The notes under the pieces were generated by a model. It was not told where the DNA came from. It ran no database searches and worked only from the letters and a program-made list of their open reading frames with translations. A stretch of 64,000 nucleotides of DNA from Natronosalvus hydrolyticus (GTDB taxonomy: Archaea > Halobacteriota > Halobacteria > Halobacteriales > Natrialbaceae): NCBI GenBank assembly GCA_025517525.1, contig JAOPJZ010000002.1, positions 186,001-250,000 on the forward strand, in the 5' to 3' direction. Position 1 is the stretch's first letter. Every line of letters starts with the position of its first letter. Both the position numbers and the translations under genes were made by a program. Below are positions 17,898-26,733 of this stretch, in pieces.

Positions 17898-18359
17898 TCA
17901 GGAGTCGTCGCGTTCAATCTCGGTTCGGCGTCCGCTCAACACCGTTGGCTCGAGTGCGTAGAGTTCGATGTCGAGCTGGTCTTTGGATTTCCCCCAGATC
18001 TCGAACAGGGGTCTTTTCGCGGCACCGTACTGTTCGATGTGTTCGATGGTGAGTTCGTCCGGGTCGATGTGCTCGAGTGTTCCCTCGGCAACGACACTGC
18101 GGTAGGTTTCTCCGCCGTTGGCTTCTTCGTACACGACGAGTCGGGCGTCAGGTGTGGATTCGAGGAAGGCTCGCTTCTCGCTTTCAGGCGTGGATACCAG
18201 CCGCATATAAAATGTCTGCGCACTCGAATTATAGCCATACGAGATGGGTATTGCATACGGTGCTTGCGCGCCTGAAAGGGCTAGAACGCCAGTTTCGTGC
18301 CGACTGAGAAAGCCATCGATTTCGGCTTCCGTCATTTCGGTTTCCTCGGCTAGTGGCAT
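17898..18359 (-). CDS. pyridoxamine 5'-phosphate oxidase-like FMN-binding protein
   Basis: A 153-residue split-barrel protein with N-terminal EMTEAEIDGFLSRHETGVLAL, the IPISYGYN strand and the VVAEGTLEHID strand that line the flavin site in this family. Haloarchaeal members are small dimeric flavoproteins of unknown substrate, often induced with stress genes. A paralogue of the same length lies at 41555-42007 beside Usp and sulfur genes. True PNPOx activity is unlikely to be assignable from sequence. Convergent with the truncated LiaF-like fragment. Confidence 0.82.
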   Translation of the reverse strand: MPLAEETEMTEAEIDGFLSRHETGVLALSGAQAPYAIPISYGYNSSAQTFYMRLVSTPESEKRAFLESTPDARLVVYEEANGGETYRSVVAEGTLEHIDPDELTIEHIEQYGAAKRPLFEIWGKSKDQLDIELYALEPTVLSGRRTEIERDDS

Positions 18360-18550
18360 CGTCGTATACGCAGTGATGGAGGATCAGTCATTAAACGATT
18401 TCTGTTGGCGTCGGCTGGGATGGCTCCAACGCCAGGGTAAATTACGGGACATTGACAGTGGGTGTTGATTCATTCGGGACACTCGAGTGAGACACCGACT
18501 GGAAAGCCTGCCGGTGTTTCTCAGTGCCACCATTGACAACACTATCCGAC

Positions 18551-19210
18551 TCAACTATCGCGTCCGAGAACGTCACCGAGCAATTTCCGCTGTGCGGCGA
18601 CCAGATGTTCAGTCACTGTCGACGGCGCAATATCGAGCGTTGCAGCGATTTCGGTCGCATTTGCCCCTTTTGGTCGTTCGAAATAGCCCATATCGAACGC
18701 TGTCTCGAGGACCTCTTCTTGTCGATCAGTGAGCTTGCCACGATTGACGAACACCCGCTCTTTGGGCGTCCCTTTGAGTGGGGGTCGCAGGAGCTGTTGG
18801 ACGTCGACGGCATCGAACTGGTCGCGGAAGTCAGCCATGATGGACTGAAGCTGATCGAAGGTCTCTGCGTGAAAGACGACGGTGAGGGTACCATCTTCGA
18901 CGTCGTATCGGTGAATCGGACAGCCATAGGAACCAAGACAGGTACAGGGGCACGTTGTGTCGGTATCGTGTTCGAAACGATAGATGGCGGTGTCTCCGTA
19001 GGAAAATATCGGTCCTCGGACCGAATCCGGTTGTGCGTCGGTAGCCCGAGCGGTGGGAGCAAGAAACTCGGTCGTATTACCGACGTCGTCAGCCCGTGCA
19101 CTGCTGGTCGAAACCTGGGTAATACTCGTCTCGACCGCTCGAGAAAACTCGGCGAGCGGACAACCTTCCGGTGTCGTCACCGCCACAGTCGCACGAATCC
19201 CCGACGACAT
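18551..19210 (-). CDS. bat-type helix-turn-helix regulator with Cys cluster
   Basis: This 219-residue haloarchaeal transcription factor has a beta-rich N-terminal domain and a cysteine cluster CPCTCLGSYGCPIH (Cys 87, 89, 91, 97). A C-terminal bacterioopsin-activator-type HTH begins LTDRQEEVLETAFDMGYFERP (about 165-212), followed by TATEIAATLDI-like and TVTEHL recognition-helix text. The cysteines could sense redox or bind a metal. Related regulators control respiratory and light-driven energy genes. No obvious target operon is adjacent; the nearest is a small zinc-protein gene, divergently transcribed. Confidence 0.85.
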   Translation of the reverse strand: MSSGIRATVAVTTPEGCPLAEFSRAVETSITQVSTSSARADDVGNTTEFLAPTARATDAQPDSVRGPIFSYGDTAIYRFEHDTDTTCPCTCLGSYGCPIHRYDVEDGTLTVVFHAETFDQLQSIMADFRDQFDAVDVQQLLRPPLKGTPKERVFVNRGKLTDRQEEVLETAFDMGYFERPKGANATEIAATLDIAPSTVTEHLVAAQRKLLGDVLGRDS

Positions 19211-19416
19211 ACATTCAAGGTTGCCCCTGTGCCCCCTTGAAGATACGGATGTCCGATCTCTCTCGGTGGATTTGGGCGTCGCTGTGAAGTTGGACTCTGT
19301 TTCTGACTACGACGCTCCGCTTACGCTGACAGAAACGTCTGTGTCACAAACGTGTTCTCACTTTCTTAGAACGAGAAAGAGTAATTTAATACTGAACGCT
19401 GAAGGATAGGGTAGTA

Positions 19417-19569
19417 ATGGGAAGCAGCGAGGAGTACACGTTCGTTTGCCCTGACTGCGCTCAGTCGATTACGGTTAACGTTTCGATGCGGGACGCACTC
19501 GTTGACAACGGCTGTGTCGTCTGTGGTAGCGCCGTCTCCGAAGACGATTTCGAGTGTCTTTGTGCGTAA
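19417..19569 (+). CDS. small zinc-ribbon protein, paralogue of the 15.2-kb gene
   Basis: A 50-residue protein with knuckles CPDC and CVVCG spaced like those of the 45-residue protein at 15160-15297. The two share the layout Y-x-C-P-D-C...Q...V...G-C-x-x-C-G-S-x-V-S. The first knuckle lacks the final Gly (CPDCA). It ends in an extra CLC near the C-terminus, giving two additional potential ligands. It is transcribed divergently from the bat-type regulator and is followed by a winged-helix gene. Function unknown. Confidence 0.75.
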   Translation: MGSSEEYTFVCPDCAQSITVNVSMRDALVDNGCVVCGSAVSEDDFECLCA

Positions 19570-19709
19570 CCGGACACACATAGCGTCTCTTTTCTCGAGG
19601 ATTGGATGTATCGTTCTTGTTCTGATCTACCGGAGATAGCTGCCCCTATATAAACTACCCACGATATCAGTGGTGCACACTGGTACCGAAACGGTGACTT
19701 CATAGAAAT

Positions 19710-20084
19710 ATGAGCCAAGCATTGACGGCAGGAACGAGCGGATTTGGACACGAAGAGATTGCTGACGGACGACAGACGATTGCTGACACCGACGGCGTTG
19801 ACGCCATCCTCACTGCCCTGAACGACGACGATTGCCGAACCATCTTACAGACGGTGAGTGACAGCGACGAACGGCTCTCAGCGGCGGAACTCTCCGACCG
19901 ATGTGACGTGCCACTTTCGACGATGTACCGCAAACTCGAGATGCTGACCGATGCGGCACTCCTCGAGGAACGGCTTCGTATCAAACGCTCAGGCAAACAC
20001 ACGAGCGAATACGGCCAGCGAATCGCGGACGTTCGCGTCTCGGTCGATTCGGGTGCAGGGATCGAACTGGAACTTGCACAGTAA
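19710..20084 (+). CDS. winged helix-turn-helix transcriptional regulator (ArsR-like)
   Basis: A 124-residue protein. After a short leader it has a wHTH domain (about 30-95): ILTALNDDDCRTILQTVSD, LSAAELSDRCDVPLSTMYRKLEML as helix-turn-recognition helix, and a wing containing LEERLRIKRSGKHTSEY. Haloarchaeal proteins of this class are typically local repressors or activators acting on neighbouring or distant stress genes. No effector domain is visible beyond a short C-terminal beta strand. Confidence 0.82.
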   Translation: MSQALTAGTSGFGHEEIADGRQTIADTDGVDAILTALNDDDCRTILQTVSDSDERLSAAELSDRCDVPLSTMYRKLEMLTDAALLEERLRIKRSGKHTSEYGQRIADVRVSVDSGAGIELELAQ

Positions 20085-20331
20085 TCGCTGGCGAATTTTC
20101 TTTCTCCCGCAGTAGAGGTCCGAAGGATGCCTCGTGAGTCATGGGTTCGCTCCTTGAATGTAAAACCCATCACTGAGAATCATTCGATGGGTCACCACAT
20201 ACTCTTGTGTTTGTATTAACTATGATCTGGCAACCATTGGGGCTGTATCGAGTTATCACGGCGGGGAAATAGTGTGGATTTCGAGCTGTACACCCGTCAA
20301 AAGCAATGACTTCCTCGAGCCGATTCCGAGT

Positions 20332-20961
20332 TCAGGCGAACGGAACTGGGTCGGGAAGCGGAAGCATCGTTACGACGAACAGTCCCAGCACGGTGACCGC
20401 ACCGATGAGGACCGGGAATATCACGACGGCGAAGTTGGTCGAGCCGAGGACGCGACCCAGATCACCGGTCATACTCGAGAGCTTTGGGGTGGAACTCAGT
20501 TTGAGGATGCCCAGCTCGAGGCCGAAGAGGATGACGGTCGCAGATGCTGACACCATGCAGAACGGGCAGATCTCGCCGATGGGGACCAACTGCAGCCACA
20601 CGAAGTACGATGATGCGAGGACGCCGGTGGCCGTGATCGGCGTCAGGATTTTGATGATCAGTGGGTGGCGCGTGTCGAACCACCAGAGCGTGAGTCCGAT
20701 GGTCGTCAGGTAGTAAAACGCGCCGAGGGTTGCCAGTGGCACGCCGAAGACGTACGCGTATGGGCTCGTGATCACTTCGATCGAGCCCGCCACTGGTGCC
20801 TCTGCCGGTATCGCCGGGAGGGCGAAAAAGTGGATCGCGGTGAGCATCATGCTGACCATCCAGCCGACGATTGCAACCCCAATGAACACGCCAAACAGCG
20901 TGGACACGCTCGAGTTGTACCCCCATTCGTAGTCGAACAGGTTTGTTGATTGTGTTGCCAT
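20332..20961 (-). CDS. vitamin K epoxide reductase (VKOR)-like membrane protein
   Basis: A 209-residue, four- to five-span membrane protein with the VKOR pattern SPYAYVFGVPLATLGAFYY (66-84) and active-site pair CPFC (Cys 132, 135). VKOR proteins pass electrons from thiols to quinone and so reoxidise disulfide-forming partners. These are the only two cysteines in the protein, so the shuttle-loop Cys pair found in classical VKORs is absent. The start at 20961 is preferred over an ATG 27 bases upstream. A TATTGT-type palindrome cluster lies just upstream, as for trxA. Confidence 0.82.
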   Translation of the reverse strand: MATQSTNLFDYEWGYNSSVSTLFGVFIGVAIVGWMVSMMLTAIHFFALPAIPAEAPVAGSIEVITSPYAYVFGVPLATLGAFYYLTTIGLTLWWFDTRHPLIIKILTPITATGVLASSYFVWLQLVPIGEICPFCMVSASATVILFGLELGILKLSSTPKLSSMTGDLGRVLGSTNFAVVIFPVLIGAVTVLGLFVVTMLPLPDPVPFA

Positions 20962-20969
20962 ATCTGGAG

Positions 20970-21013
20970 TATTGTACCAGTTGCACATAAGTATTGGGTT
21001 TGATCCCCAATAC
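20970..21013 (-). promoter_or_regulatory. TATTGT-type operator candidates upstream of the VKOR-like gene
   Basis: TATTGTACCAG (20970-20980) begins nine bases upstream of the ATG. A perfect 8-bp inverted repeat GTATTGGG...CCCAATAC follows (20991-20998 with 21006-21013). Both resemble the perfect palindrome TATTGTACAATA upstream of trxA. Confidence 0.45.
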
Positions 21014-21194
21014 TATAGAATACTAAAACGGAGGATCATACTATATCGCCCTTAATCTTGCTGAATGGGCCTTCCACCGACAAATCTTATTTGCGCCAAT
21101 CTCTAAATGCTTGTGTTGTACTATATACACAACCATGGAGGCCACTATCCAACGCGAGTGTGTGGCTTGAGCGACGAACAAATAGGGAATCGCC

Positions 21195-22265
21195 TTACTC
21201 CTCTTTTTCGTAAGGTTCGCCCACGGACGAGGGCATACGCGTCTTCCCCCAGACGGTGAGGACGATGATGACGCCCACATAGGGAGCTAACCCCATCAGT
21301 CGAGCCGAGATATCTCGGCCAAACAGGGTGATGTCGGCCGTCTGGAACTGGATCTGCAACATGTCCAGTCCGGCAAACAACAGGGCTGCAAGGGCGGCTC
21401 CGATCGGATTGTAGTTGCCGAACAGGTAGGCGACGATGGCGATCCAGCCGCGTCCGTCGACCATCGTATCGCCCGTTCCGATGAAGTCTCCCGCGTGGGC
21501 GAGCAACACGGCGCCGCCGAGGCCGGCCATTGCGCCCGAAAAGATAACCGTGGCATACCGGACGCGGTTGACGTCGACCCCGGCGGTGTCGAGCGCTTTG
21601 GGATTATCGCCGGCTGCCTGGATCCAGTAGCCGTACTGCGTCCGATAGAGGAATATCCAGGAGACGATCACCACAACGAGCGTGAATACGACCAGTGGCG
21701 ACTGGTTGAAGACGATCGAACCAAGGTACGGAATCTCTGCGAGGTAGGGGACAGAGTAGTTGTTGATACTCGCCAGTCCGGGACTGCGAACCGTATCCCA
21801 GAGCAACGACGCTGCAAAGGGGGCGAATCCGAGGCCCATGAACCAGATGGCAAGTCCGGCAACGATCTGGTCGGCCTTGTACCGGATCAGTAAGACCGCA
21901 TAGAGGATGGTGAGTGCGAGGGTGAACGCGACGGCGATAGCGATGGCCAACCAGATGTGTGGTTGGCTCGGGGACGTTCCGCCCATACCGTACATCGCGG
22001 CGGCGGCCGTGATTGCCCCGAATATCATGAACCCCTCGAGGCCAATGTTGAACACGCCGCTCTTTTCTGCATACAGGCCACCGATGGCGGCCAGCGCGAT
22101 TGGGGATGCCCCAACCAACGTGCGGTTGATGAAGCCGACGGTGAATATCCGCTCGAGGGGCACGTCGAAGACGAGTACTGCGACCGCGGCGAGCGCTCCC
22201 AGCGTCACAACGGCGAGTCCACCAAGCCGAACCCGGCGGCTCGAGGTGTAATCGGCGACGCTCAT
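21195..22265 (-). CDS. ABC transporter permease, nucleoside/BMP type (second permease)
   Basis: This 356-residue polytopic protein belongs to the branched-chain/ribose-like permease family found with BMP-type binding proteins. The GVFNIGLEGFMIFGAI segment near residues 67-83 is diagnostic of the NupQ/YufQ branch. It also has a GYWIQAAGDNPKALDTAGVD coupling region. It is the last gene of a four-gene importer operon and overlaps the first permease by four bases. Substrates of characterised relatives are nucleosides or purine derivatives. Confidence 0.9.
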   Translation of the reverse strand: MSVADYTSSRRVRLGGLAVVTLGALAAVAVLVFDVPLERIFTVGFINRTLVGASPIALAAIGGLYAEKSGVFNIGLEGFMIFGAITAAAAMYGMGGTSPSQPHIWLAIAIAVAFTLALTILYAVLLIRYKADQIVAGLAIWFMGLGFAPFAASLLWDTVRSPGLASINNYSVPYLAEIPYLGSIVFNQSPLVVFTLVVVIVSWIFLYRTQYGYWIQAAGDNPKALDTAGVDVNRVRYATVIFSGAMAGLGGAVLLAHAGDFIGTGDTMVDGRGWIAIVAYLFGNYNPIGAALAALLFAGLDMLQIQFQTADITLFGRDISARLMGLAPYVGVIIVLTVWGKTRMPSSVGEPYEKEE

Positions 22266-23395
22266 CGGTCATCACCTCCGAGACCTGTGCGCTTTGCAAT
22301 CATCCGGAACAGTTCGGGCGCAGCGACGAACAGGACGACGAGACCGACGATGCCGTCGATCAGCTGTACGGGGACGCCGCTGTTGATCTGGACGTAGGAA
22401 CTCGAGGAGTCGAGCGCGCCGAACAGGAGGGCGGCCGGGACGACGCCGAGTGGATTGTTCGCCGCGAGCAGACTCACCGCGATGGCGTCGAATCCGTAGT
22501 TACCGATTCCGCTCGGGTCGATGAAGTACCCCTGTACCATGATAGCGAAGATGGCACCGACCAGCCCAGCGATCATCCCGGAGAGAGTCATCGTCGTCAC
22601 GATCATGCGTTTTGAAGCGACGCCGGAAAACGTCGCCGCGGGCTCCTGATGGCCGCTGGTCACCATGTCGTAGCCGAGACTGGTTCGCGTCATGACGATG
22701 CTGATGACGATAGCGACGACGAGGGCGAACGCGAGGCCGACAATCGAGAAGTTCGGGTTCTCGAAGAGAAGCTGTGGCAACGCCACGTTGTCGGGCAGGT
22801 AGTCGGTTCGGACCGATCGGGCATCATCGGGACGTAAGGGTCCGTCGACAGCCCAGCCGACGATGCCGATGGCGATAAAGTTCAGCATGATCGTCGTGAT
22901 GATCTCGTTCGCCCCGTAGTAGGCTTTCAATACGCCGGGGAAGGCGGCGTACAGGCCGCCAGTCACCATCGCGGCGATCAATCCGAGGAGGGCCAGTGCG
23001 ATACCGCCGCCAACGCCGTTCGGCAGAAACGGCGCAACCCAGATTATTGCGAGGGTAGCTGAGATGCCGCCGATGATCAACTGTCCCTGGACACCGATAT
23101 TGAACACGCCGGCACGGAAGGCCACCGCGACGGCAACGCCCGCGAGTATAAACAGGGTCGTAAACTGGAGCGTTCTCGAGAACGCCCGGCGACTGCCGAA
23201 GGAACCAACGATAAGGTCGCGAGCAAACTGCAACGGATCGTGGCCGACCGCTGCGACGATAACGAGGCTGATAAGCAACGCCAGGGCGGTTGATCCCACG
23301 GCGATTCCGATGCGTTCGTAGACCGTCGCATCGAGCATTCGATCTGCGGCTCGATCGAGGGCGGATCGAAGACGGCCAGAGTCGGCGTCACTCAT
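22262..23395 (-). CDS. ABC transporter permease, nucleoside/BMP type (first permease)
   Basis: A 377-residue polytopic protein with the paired-permease signature AGVFNIGVQGQLIIGGISA (about 96-114). It also has a GANEIITTIMLNFIAIGIVGW segment and the coupling-helix text VTSGHQEPAATFSGVASKRM. It forms a heterodimer with the next gene product. Four-base overlaps with the ATPase gene upstream and the second permease downstream indicate a single translationally coupled operon. Confidence 0.9.
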   Translation of the reverse strand: MSDADSGRLRSALDRAADRMLDATVYERIGIAVGSTALALLISLVIVAAVGHDPLQFARDLIVGSFGSRRAFSRTLQFTTLFILAGVAVAVAFRAGVFNIGVQGQLIIGGISATLAIIWVAPFLPNGVGGGIALALLGLIAAMVTGGLYAAFPGVLKAYYGANEIITTIMLNFIAIGIVGWAVDGPLRPDDARSVRTDYLPDNVALPQLLFENPNFSIVGLAFALVVAIVISIVMTRTSLGYDMVTSGHQEPAATFSGVASKRMIVTTMTLSGMIAGLVGAIFAIMVQGYFIDPSGIGNYGFDAIAVSLLAANNPLGVVPAALLFGALDSSSSYVQINSGVPVQLIDGIVGLVVLFVAAPELFRMIAKRTGLGGDDR

Positions 23396-24981
23396 GACTG
23401 TGCCTCGCTATCCGTTTCGACGGGCTCAGCGTCTGCATCGACTGACTCGTCCTCGAGCCGTTTTCCGGCCATCAGCAGGCCGAGTTCTTCCTCAGTTACC
23501 TCGTCGGGATCAACGGTCCGGATAAACTCACCTTCGTACATGACTGCGATTCGATCGGCGAGTTTCTGTATTTCGTCGAGCTTTGACGAGATGACGACAA
23601 CACCGAGACCATCGTCTCGGAGTTCGATCAGTCGGTTGTGGATAAACTCGATTGAACCGATGTCGACGCCCCTGGTGGGATGAGCGGCGACCATGACGGT
23701 CGGTTCGTGCCCGATCTCGCGTCCAACGATGAATTTTTGCTGGTTACCGCCGGAGAGAGAGGTTGCTCGGACGCTCGCATTCGGCGGCTGGACGTCAAAT
23801 TCTTCGATGATTTCGTCAGCATGCTCGGAGACGGCTCCCCAGTCGAGCCAGCCGTTTTTTGCGTAGGGTTCGATCGTCTGATTTCCTAACAGCGCGTTTT
23901 TCACCAGATCGTAGTTTTGTACCAGCCCTTCGATTTGGCGGTCACCAGGGATGTAGCCGATGCCGAGTTCGATCCGCCGACGGCGGCCTGTCTCCGTGAT
24001 GTCGGCGTCCCTAAAGGAGATCTTCCCTGATTCGACTGGGCGAAGCCCGGTCAGTGCTTCGGCAAGTTCGGTCTGTCCGTTGCCCTGCACGCCAGCGATG
24101 CCCAGGATTTCGCTTTCCCGAACGGTGACATCTACTTCGCTCACCTGCTCGAGGCCACGATCACCCAGTACCGAGATTTCCTCTGCGGCGAATACGGGGT
24201 CGCCCACGGAGGTCTCACGGGACAGCCGATCGAACAGTACCTCCCGGCCGACCATCATCCGGGCGAGTTCCTGTTCGTGGGTATCGGCGGCGTCGACGGT
24301 ACCGACGGCGGCGCCGTCGCGGAGAACGGTAATCTGATCGGCGATTTGTAACACTTCATCGAGTTTATGTGAGATGAAAATAAGGGACCGTCCGGCTTTC
24401 CTGAGGTCTTCCATCAGGGTCATGAGTCCGTCCACTTCCTGTGGGGTGAGGACGGCCGTGGGTTCGTCGAGGATGAGAATTTCGGCTCCACGGTAGAGGC
24501 TTTTGACGATCTCGACTCGCTGGCGGGTCCCGAGATCGAGTTCTTCGACGGGTGTCTCGAGATGCTGGTCGACGTTGAACCCGTAGCGTGAACAGATCTC
24601 TTCGATGTCGTCCCGCGCTGCGTCCTCGTCAACGAGTCCGTTCACCGTCGGTTCGTGACCTAAGATGACGTTTTGTAACACCGTCATCGGTTCGATCAGC
24701 TGAAAGTGCTGGTGGATCATCCCCACTCCCGCGTTCATCGCGTCCTGTGGCGACGTAAACGTCCGGTGATCCCCGTCGACGTATATCGACCCCTCGTCCT
24801 GATCGTACAGGCCGTATAGCACGCTCATCAGGGTCGTCTTTCCCGATCCGTTCTCACCGAGCAATGCGTGTATCGTCCCCTCCTCGAGGGTGAAGTCGAC
24901 GTTGTCGTTTGCGACCACGTCACCGAAGGTTTTGGTGATGCCCTCGAGGCGCACTTTCGCCGGTTCGTTCTTCACAGACAT
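23392..24981 (-). CDS. ABC transporter ATP-binding protein with two nucleotide-binding domains
   Basis: A 529-residue tandem ABC ATPase. The first domain has a canonical Walker A GENGSGKTT, and its Walker B lies within EILILDEPTAVLTP. The second has the degenerate P-loop GVQGNGQTELAEAL, the signature TSLSGGNQQK and MVAAHPTRGVD in place of Walker B. This asymmetric pair is typical of sugar and nucleoside importers (RbsA/NupO type). The ATG at 24981 is used because the 13-residue extension upstream is not conserved in kind. The protein powers the two permeases encoded downstream. Confidence 0.92.
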   Translation of the reverse strand: MSVKNEPAKVRLEGITKTFGDVVANDNVDFTLEEGTIHALLGENGSGKTTLMSVLYGLYDQDEGSIYVDGDHRTFTSPQDAMNAGVGMIHQHFQLIEPMTVLQNVILGHEPTVNGLVDEDAARDDIEEICSRYGFNVDQHLETPVEELDLGTRQRVEIVKSLYRGAEILILDEPTAVLTPQEVDGLMTLMEDLRKAGRSLIFISHKLDEVLQIADQITVLRDGAAVGTVDAADTHEQELARMMVGREVLFDRLSRETSVGDPVFAAEEISVLGDRGLEQVSEVDVTVRESEILGIAGVQGNGQTELAEALTGLRPVESGKISFRDADITETGRRRRIELGIGYIPGDRQIEGLVQNYDLVKNALLGNQTIEPYAKNGWLDWGAVSEHADEIIEEFDVQPPNASVRATSLSGGNQQKFIVGREIGHEPTVMVAAHPTRGVDIGSIEFIHNRLIELRDDGLGVVVISSKLDEIQKLADRIAVMYEGEFIRTVDPDEVTEEELGLLMAGKRLEDESVDADAEPVETDSEAQS

Positions 24982-25035
24982 CGTACTCCAGTAAATGTGT
25001 GCATGCGTATCACCTACCAAAAAGTGTGCGGTTGC

Positions 25036-26229
25036 CTAACAACCTGTCGGGCCGCAACTGAGTTCGATTTCGTCGTCGATGAAAGCCTGCTTTGCAGCCT
25101 CGAGGTTCTCGTCTAACGAATCGGGGAGTTCACCGACGAACTCCTGGCCGACGACGAAGTCGATCCCCTCGTTTTCGACGCTGAGGTTCTGTTCGCCCGA
25201 AACGTCCTCCCACTGGTCCTCGACGACGGCCTCGGTTACCATGTACGTCGCCTCGTTGAGCGCCTTGATCGCGGAACCGAGGATGACGTCTGCATACTGC
25301 TCGTCGCCAACGGATTGGTCGGTATCGACGCCGAGGGCGAAGCGGTCGTTTTCCTGTGCGGCGGAGAACGCGCCAGCACCCGCAGCGGCAGCGGCGTGCC
25401 AGACGATATCGGCCCCGTCATCGAACTGGGAACTAGCGACTTCATTCACCGCCTCGGAATCGGAGAAGCTGCCGCCGTAGCCGGTAAGAACGTCGATACT
25501 GTCATCGACCCACTCGACGCCTTCGATGTATGATTGCTCGAACGCCTCGATCAGGTCGATTTCGTCTCCGCCAGCGAATCCAACCACGGATTCGTCTGGA
25601 TCGGTTGAACTGTCTCCGTGTTCGATTTCCTCTTGCGTCAACGTTCCGGCGGCGACTCCGGCGAGGAACGACATTTCGTTGTTCATCTCGATCCACCCCG
25701 AAACGTTGTCCGCCCCTTCGACGTGATCGTTGATCAGCATCCAGTACTGATCCGGATACTGTTCGGCGTTCTCCGACAACCCCTCCCAGTGCTGGAATCC
25801 GACCATCACGATGAGGTCGTAGGACCCGTCTGCGGCAAGGTCTTCCTGTCTCGCAGCGAACTGTGCGGTTTCCGTCTCCTCGACCTGGGTCACCTCGACG
25901 CCAAAATCGTCAGCCGCCTCCTCGAGTCCGGCCAGGGCGTTGTCGTTGAACGCGTTGTCGCCGAAACCGGCGTCACTCGAGATAATGGCGACCTGCACGT
26001 CGTCGGCCTCTCCATTTCCGTTTCCATTGCCGTTGTCGTCGTCGTCACCGTTTCCAGGGTCGTCGCCGTTTTCGGCCTCGTCATCGTCTCCGTTGCCGAG
26101 ACAACCGGCAATCGTAATTCCACCGAGTACCGCACTCGAGCCCAGAACGCGTCGTCTGGAGATTCTTTCGCCCAGATTTGTTTCTGAGGCTTTCCCTTCC
26201 CTTGTGTGTTCACCGCTATCTTGCACCAT
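25036..26229 (-). CDS. BMP family substrate-binding lipoprotein
   Basis: This 397-residue PnrA/Med-type periplasmic-binding protein has a twin-arginine signal (SRRRVLGSSAVLGG) and lipobox IAGC (Cys 43). An Asp/Gly/Asn-rich linker follows, then the two-lobe BMP fold beginning VQVAIISSDAGFGDNAFND. It captures the ligand outside the membrane. It is first in the operon, 54 bases before the ATPase start, a usual arrangement that gives the binding protein the highest expression. A purine nucleoside-like ligand is inferred from family and partner permeases. Confidence 0.92.
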   Translation of the reverse strand: MVQDSGEHTREGKASETNLGERISRRRVLGSSAVLGGITIAGCLGNGDDDEAENGDDPGNGDDDDNGNGNGNGEADDVQVAIISSDAGFGDNAFNDNALAGLEEAADDFGVEVTQVEETETAQFAARQEDLAADGSYDLIVMVGFQHWEGLSENAEQYPDQYWMLINDHVEGADNVSGWIEMNNEMSFLAGVAAGTLTQEEIEHGDSSTDPDESVVGFAGGDEIDLIEAFEQSYIEGVEWVDDSIDVLTGYGGSFSDSEAVNEVASSQFDDGADIVWHAAAAAGAGAFSAAQENDRFALGVDTDQSVGDEQYADVILGSAIKALNEATYMVTEAVVEDQWEDVSGEQNLSVENEGIDFVVGQEFVGELPDSLDENLEAAKQAFIDDEIELSCGPTGC

Positions 26230-26400
26230 GCCTAGAAAGTCACTATCCAGATATTAAATCTTTTCGACATATTTTGCGCTCGTCAGCGGTACTGTATTAT
26301 CTGCGAATCGATCAATATGGTCGAGGTTTTCTATATATGTTTTATGAATACTATCTCAAATCAAATGAACACTGATTGATGGTACGGGCCGACTGTCCGA

Positions 26401-26640
26401 CTAGAACTGCTCAATGACACCTTCGAAGACGCCTTTCGGAAGCTGATAAATCCGTTCGCTTCCGGTGATGACGTTGGTTTCTCTGACCAGGACAAGTTCG
26501 TTTTCGACGTACTCAGCATCGATATTCGAGACGAACTTGGCTTCGTATCGGGGGAACTGCTGGCCGTGTTCTCCGACCGTAGAATCACGAACTGTTGTCC
26601 ATTCGTCGCTTGTTAGTTTTGTCGACGTAGTTTTTTGCAT
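26401..26640 (-). CDS. 79-residue hypothetical protein
   Basis: A small soluble protein, MQKTTSTKLTSDEWTTVRDS at the start, with alternating charged and beta-prone segments ending GVFEGVIEQF. The ATG at 26640 is favoured over an upstream one that reads through low-GC DNA. It lies alone between the BMP operon and an aminotransferase gene, all on the minus strand. No family is recognised. Confidence 0.45.
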   Translation of the reverse strand: MQKTTSTKLTSDEWTTVRDSTVGEHGQQFPRYEAKFVSNIDAEYVENELVLVRETNVITGSERIYQLPKGVFEGVIEQF

Positions 26641-26733
26641 TATTATTGGACAAACAGTCGGCACTTGTGTTAAATACATCCATAATAGGATAACCGGGTG
26701 GGGATATTTCTTAAGGAAATATATATCCGCGTT

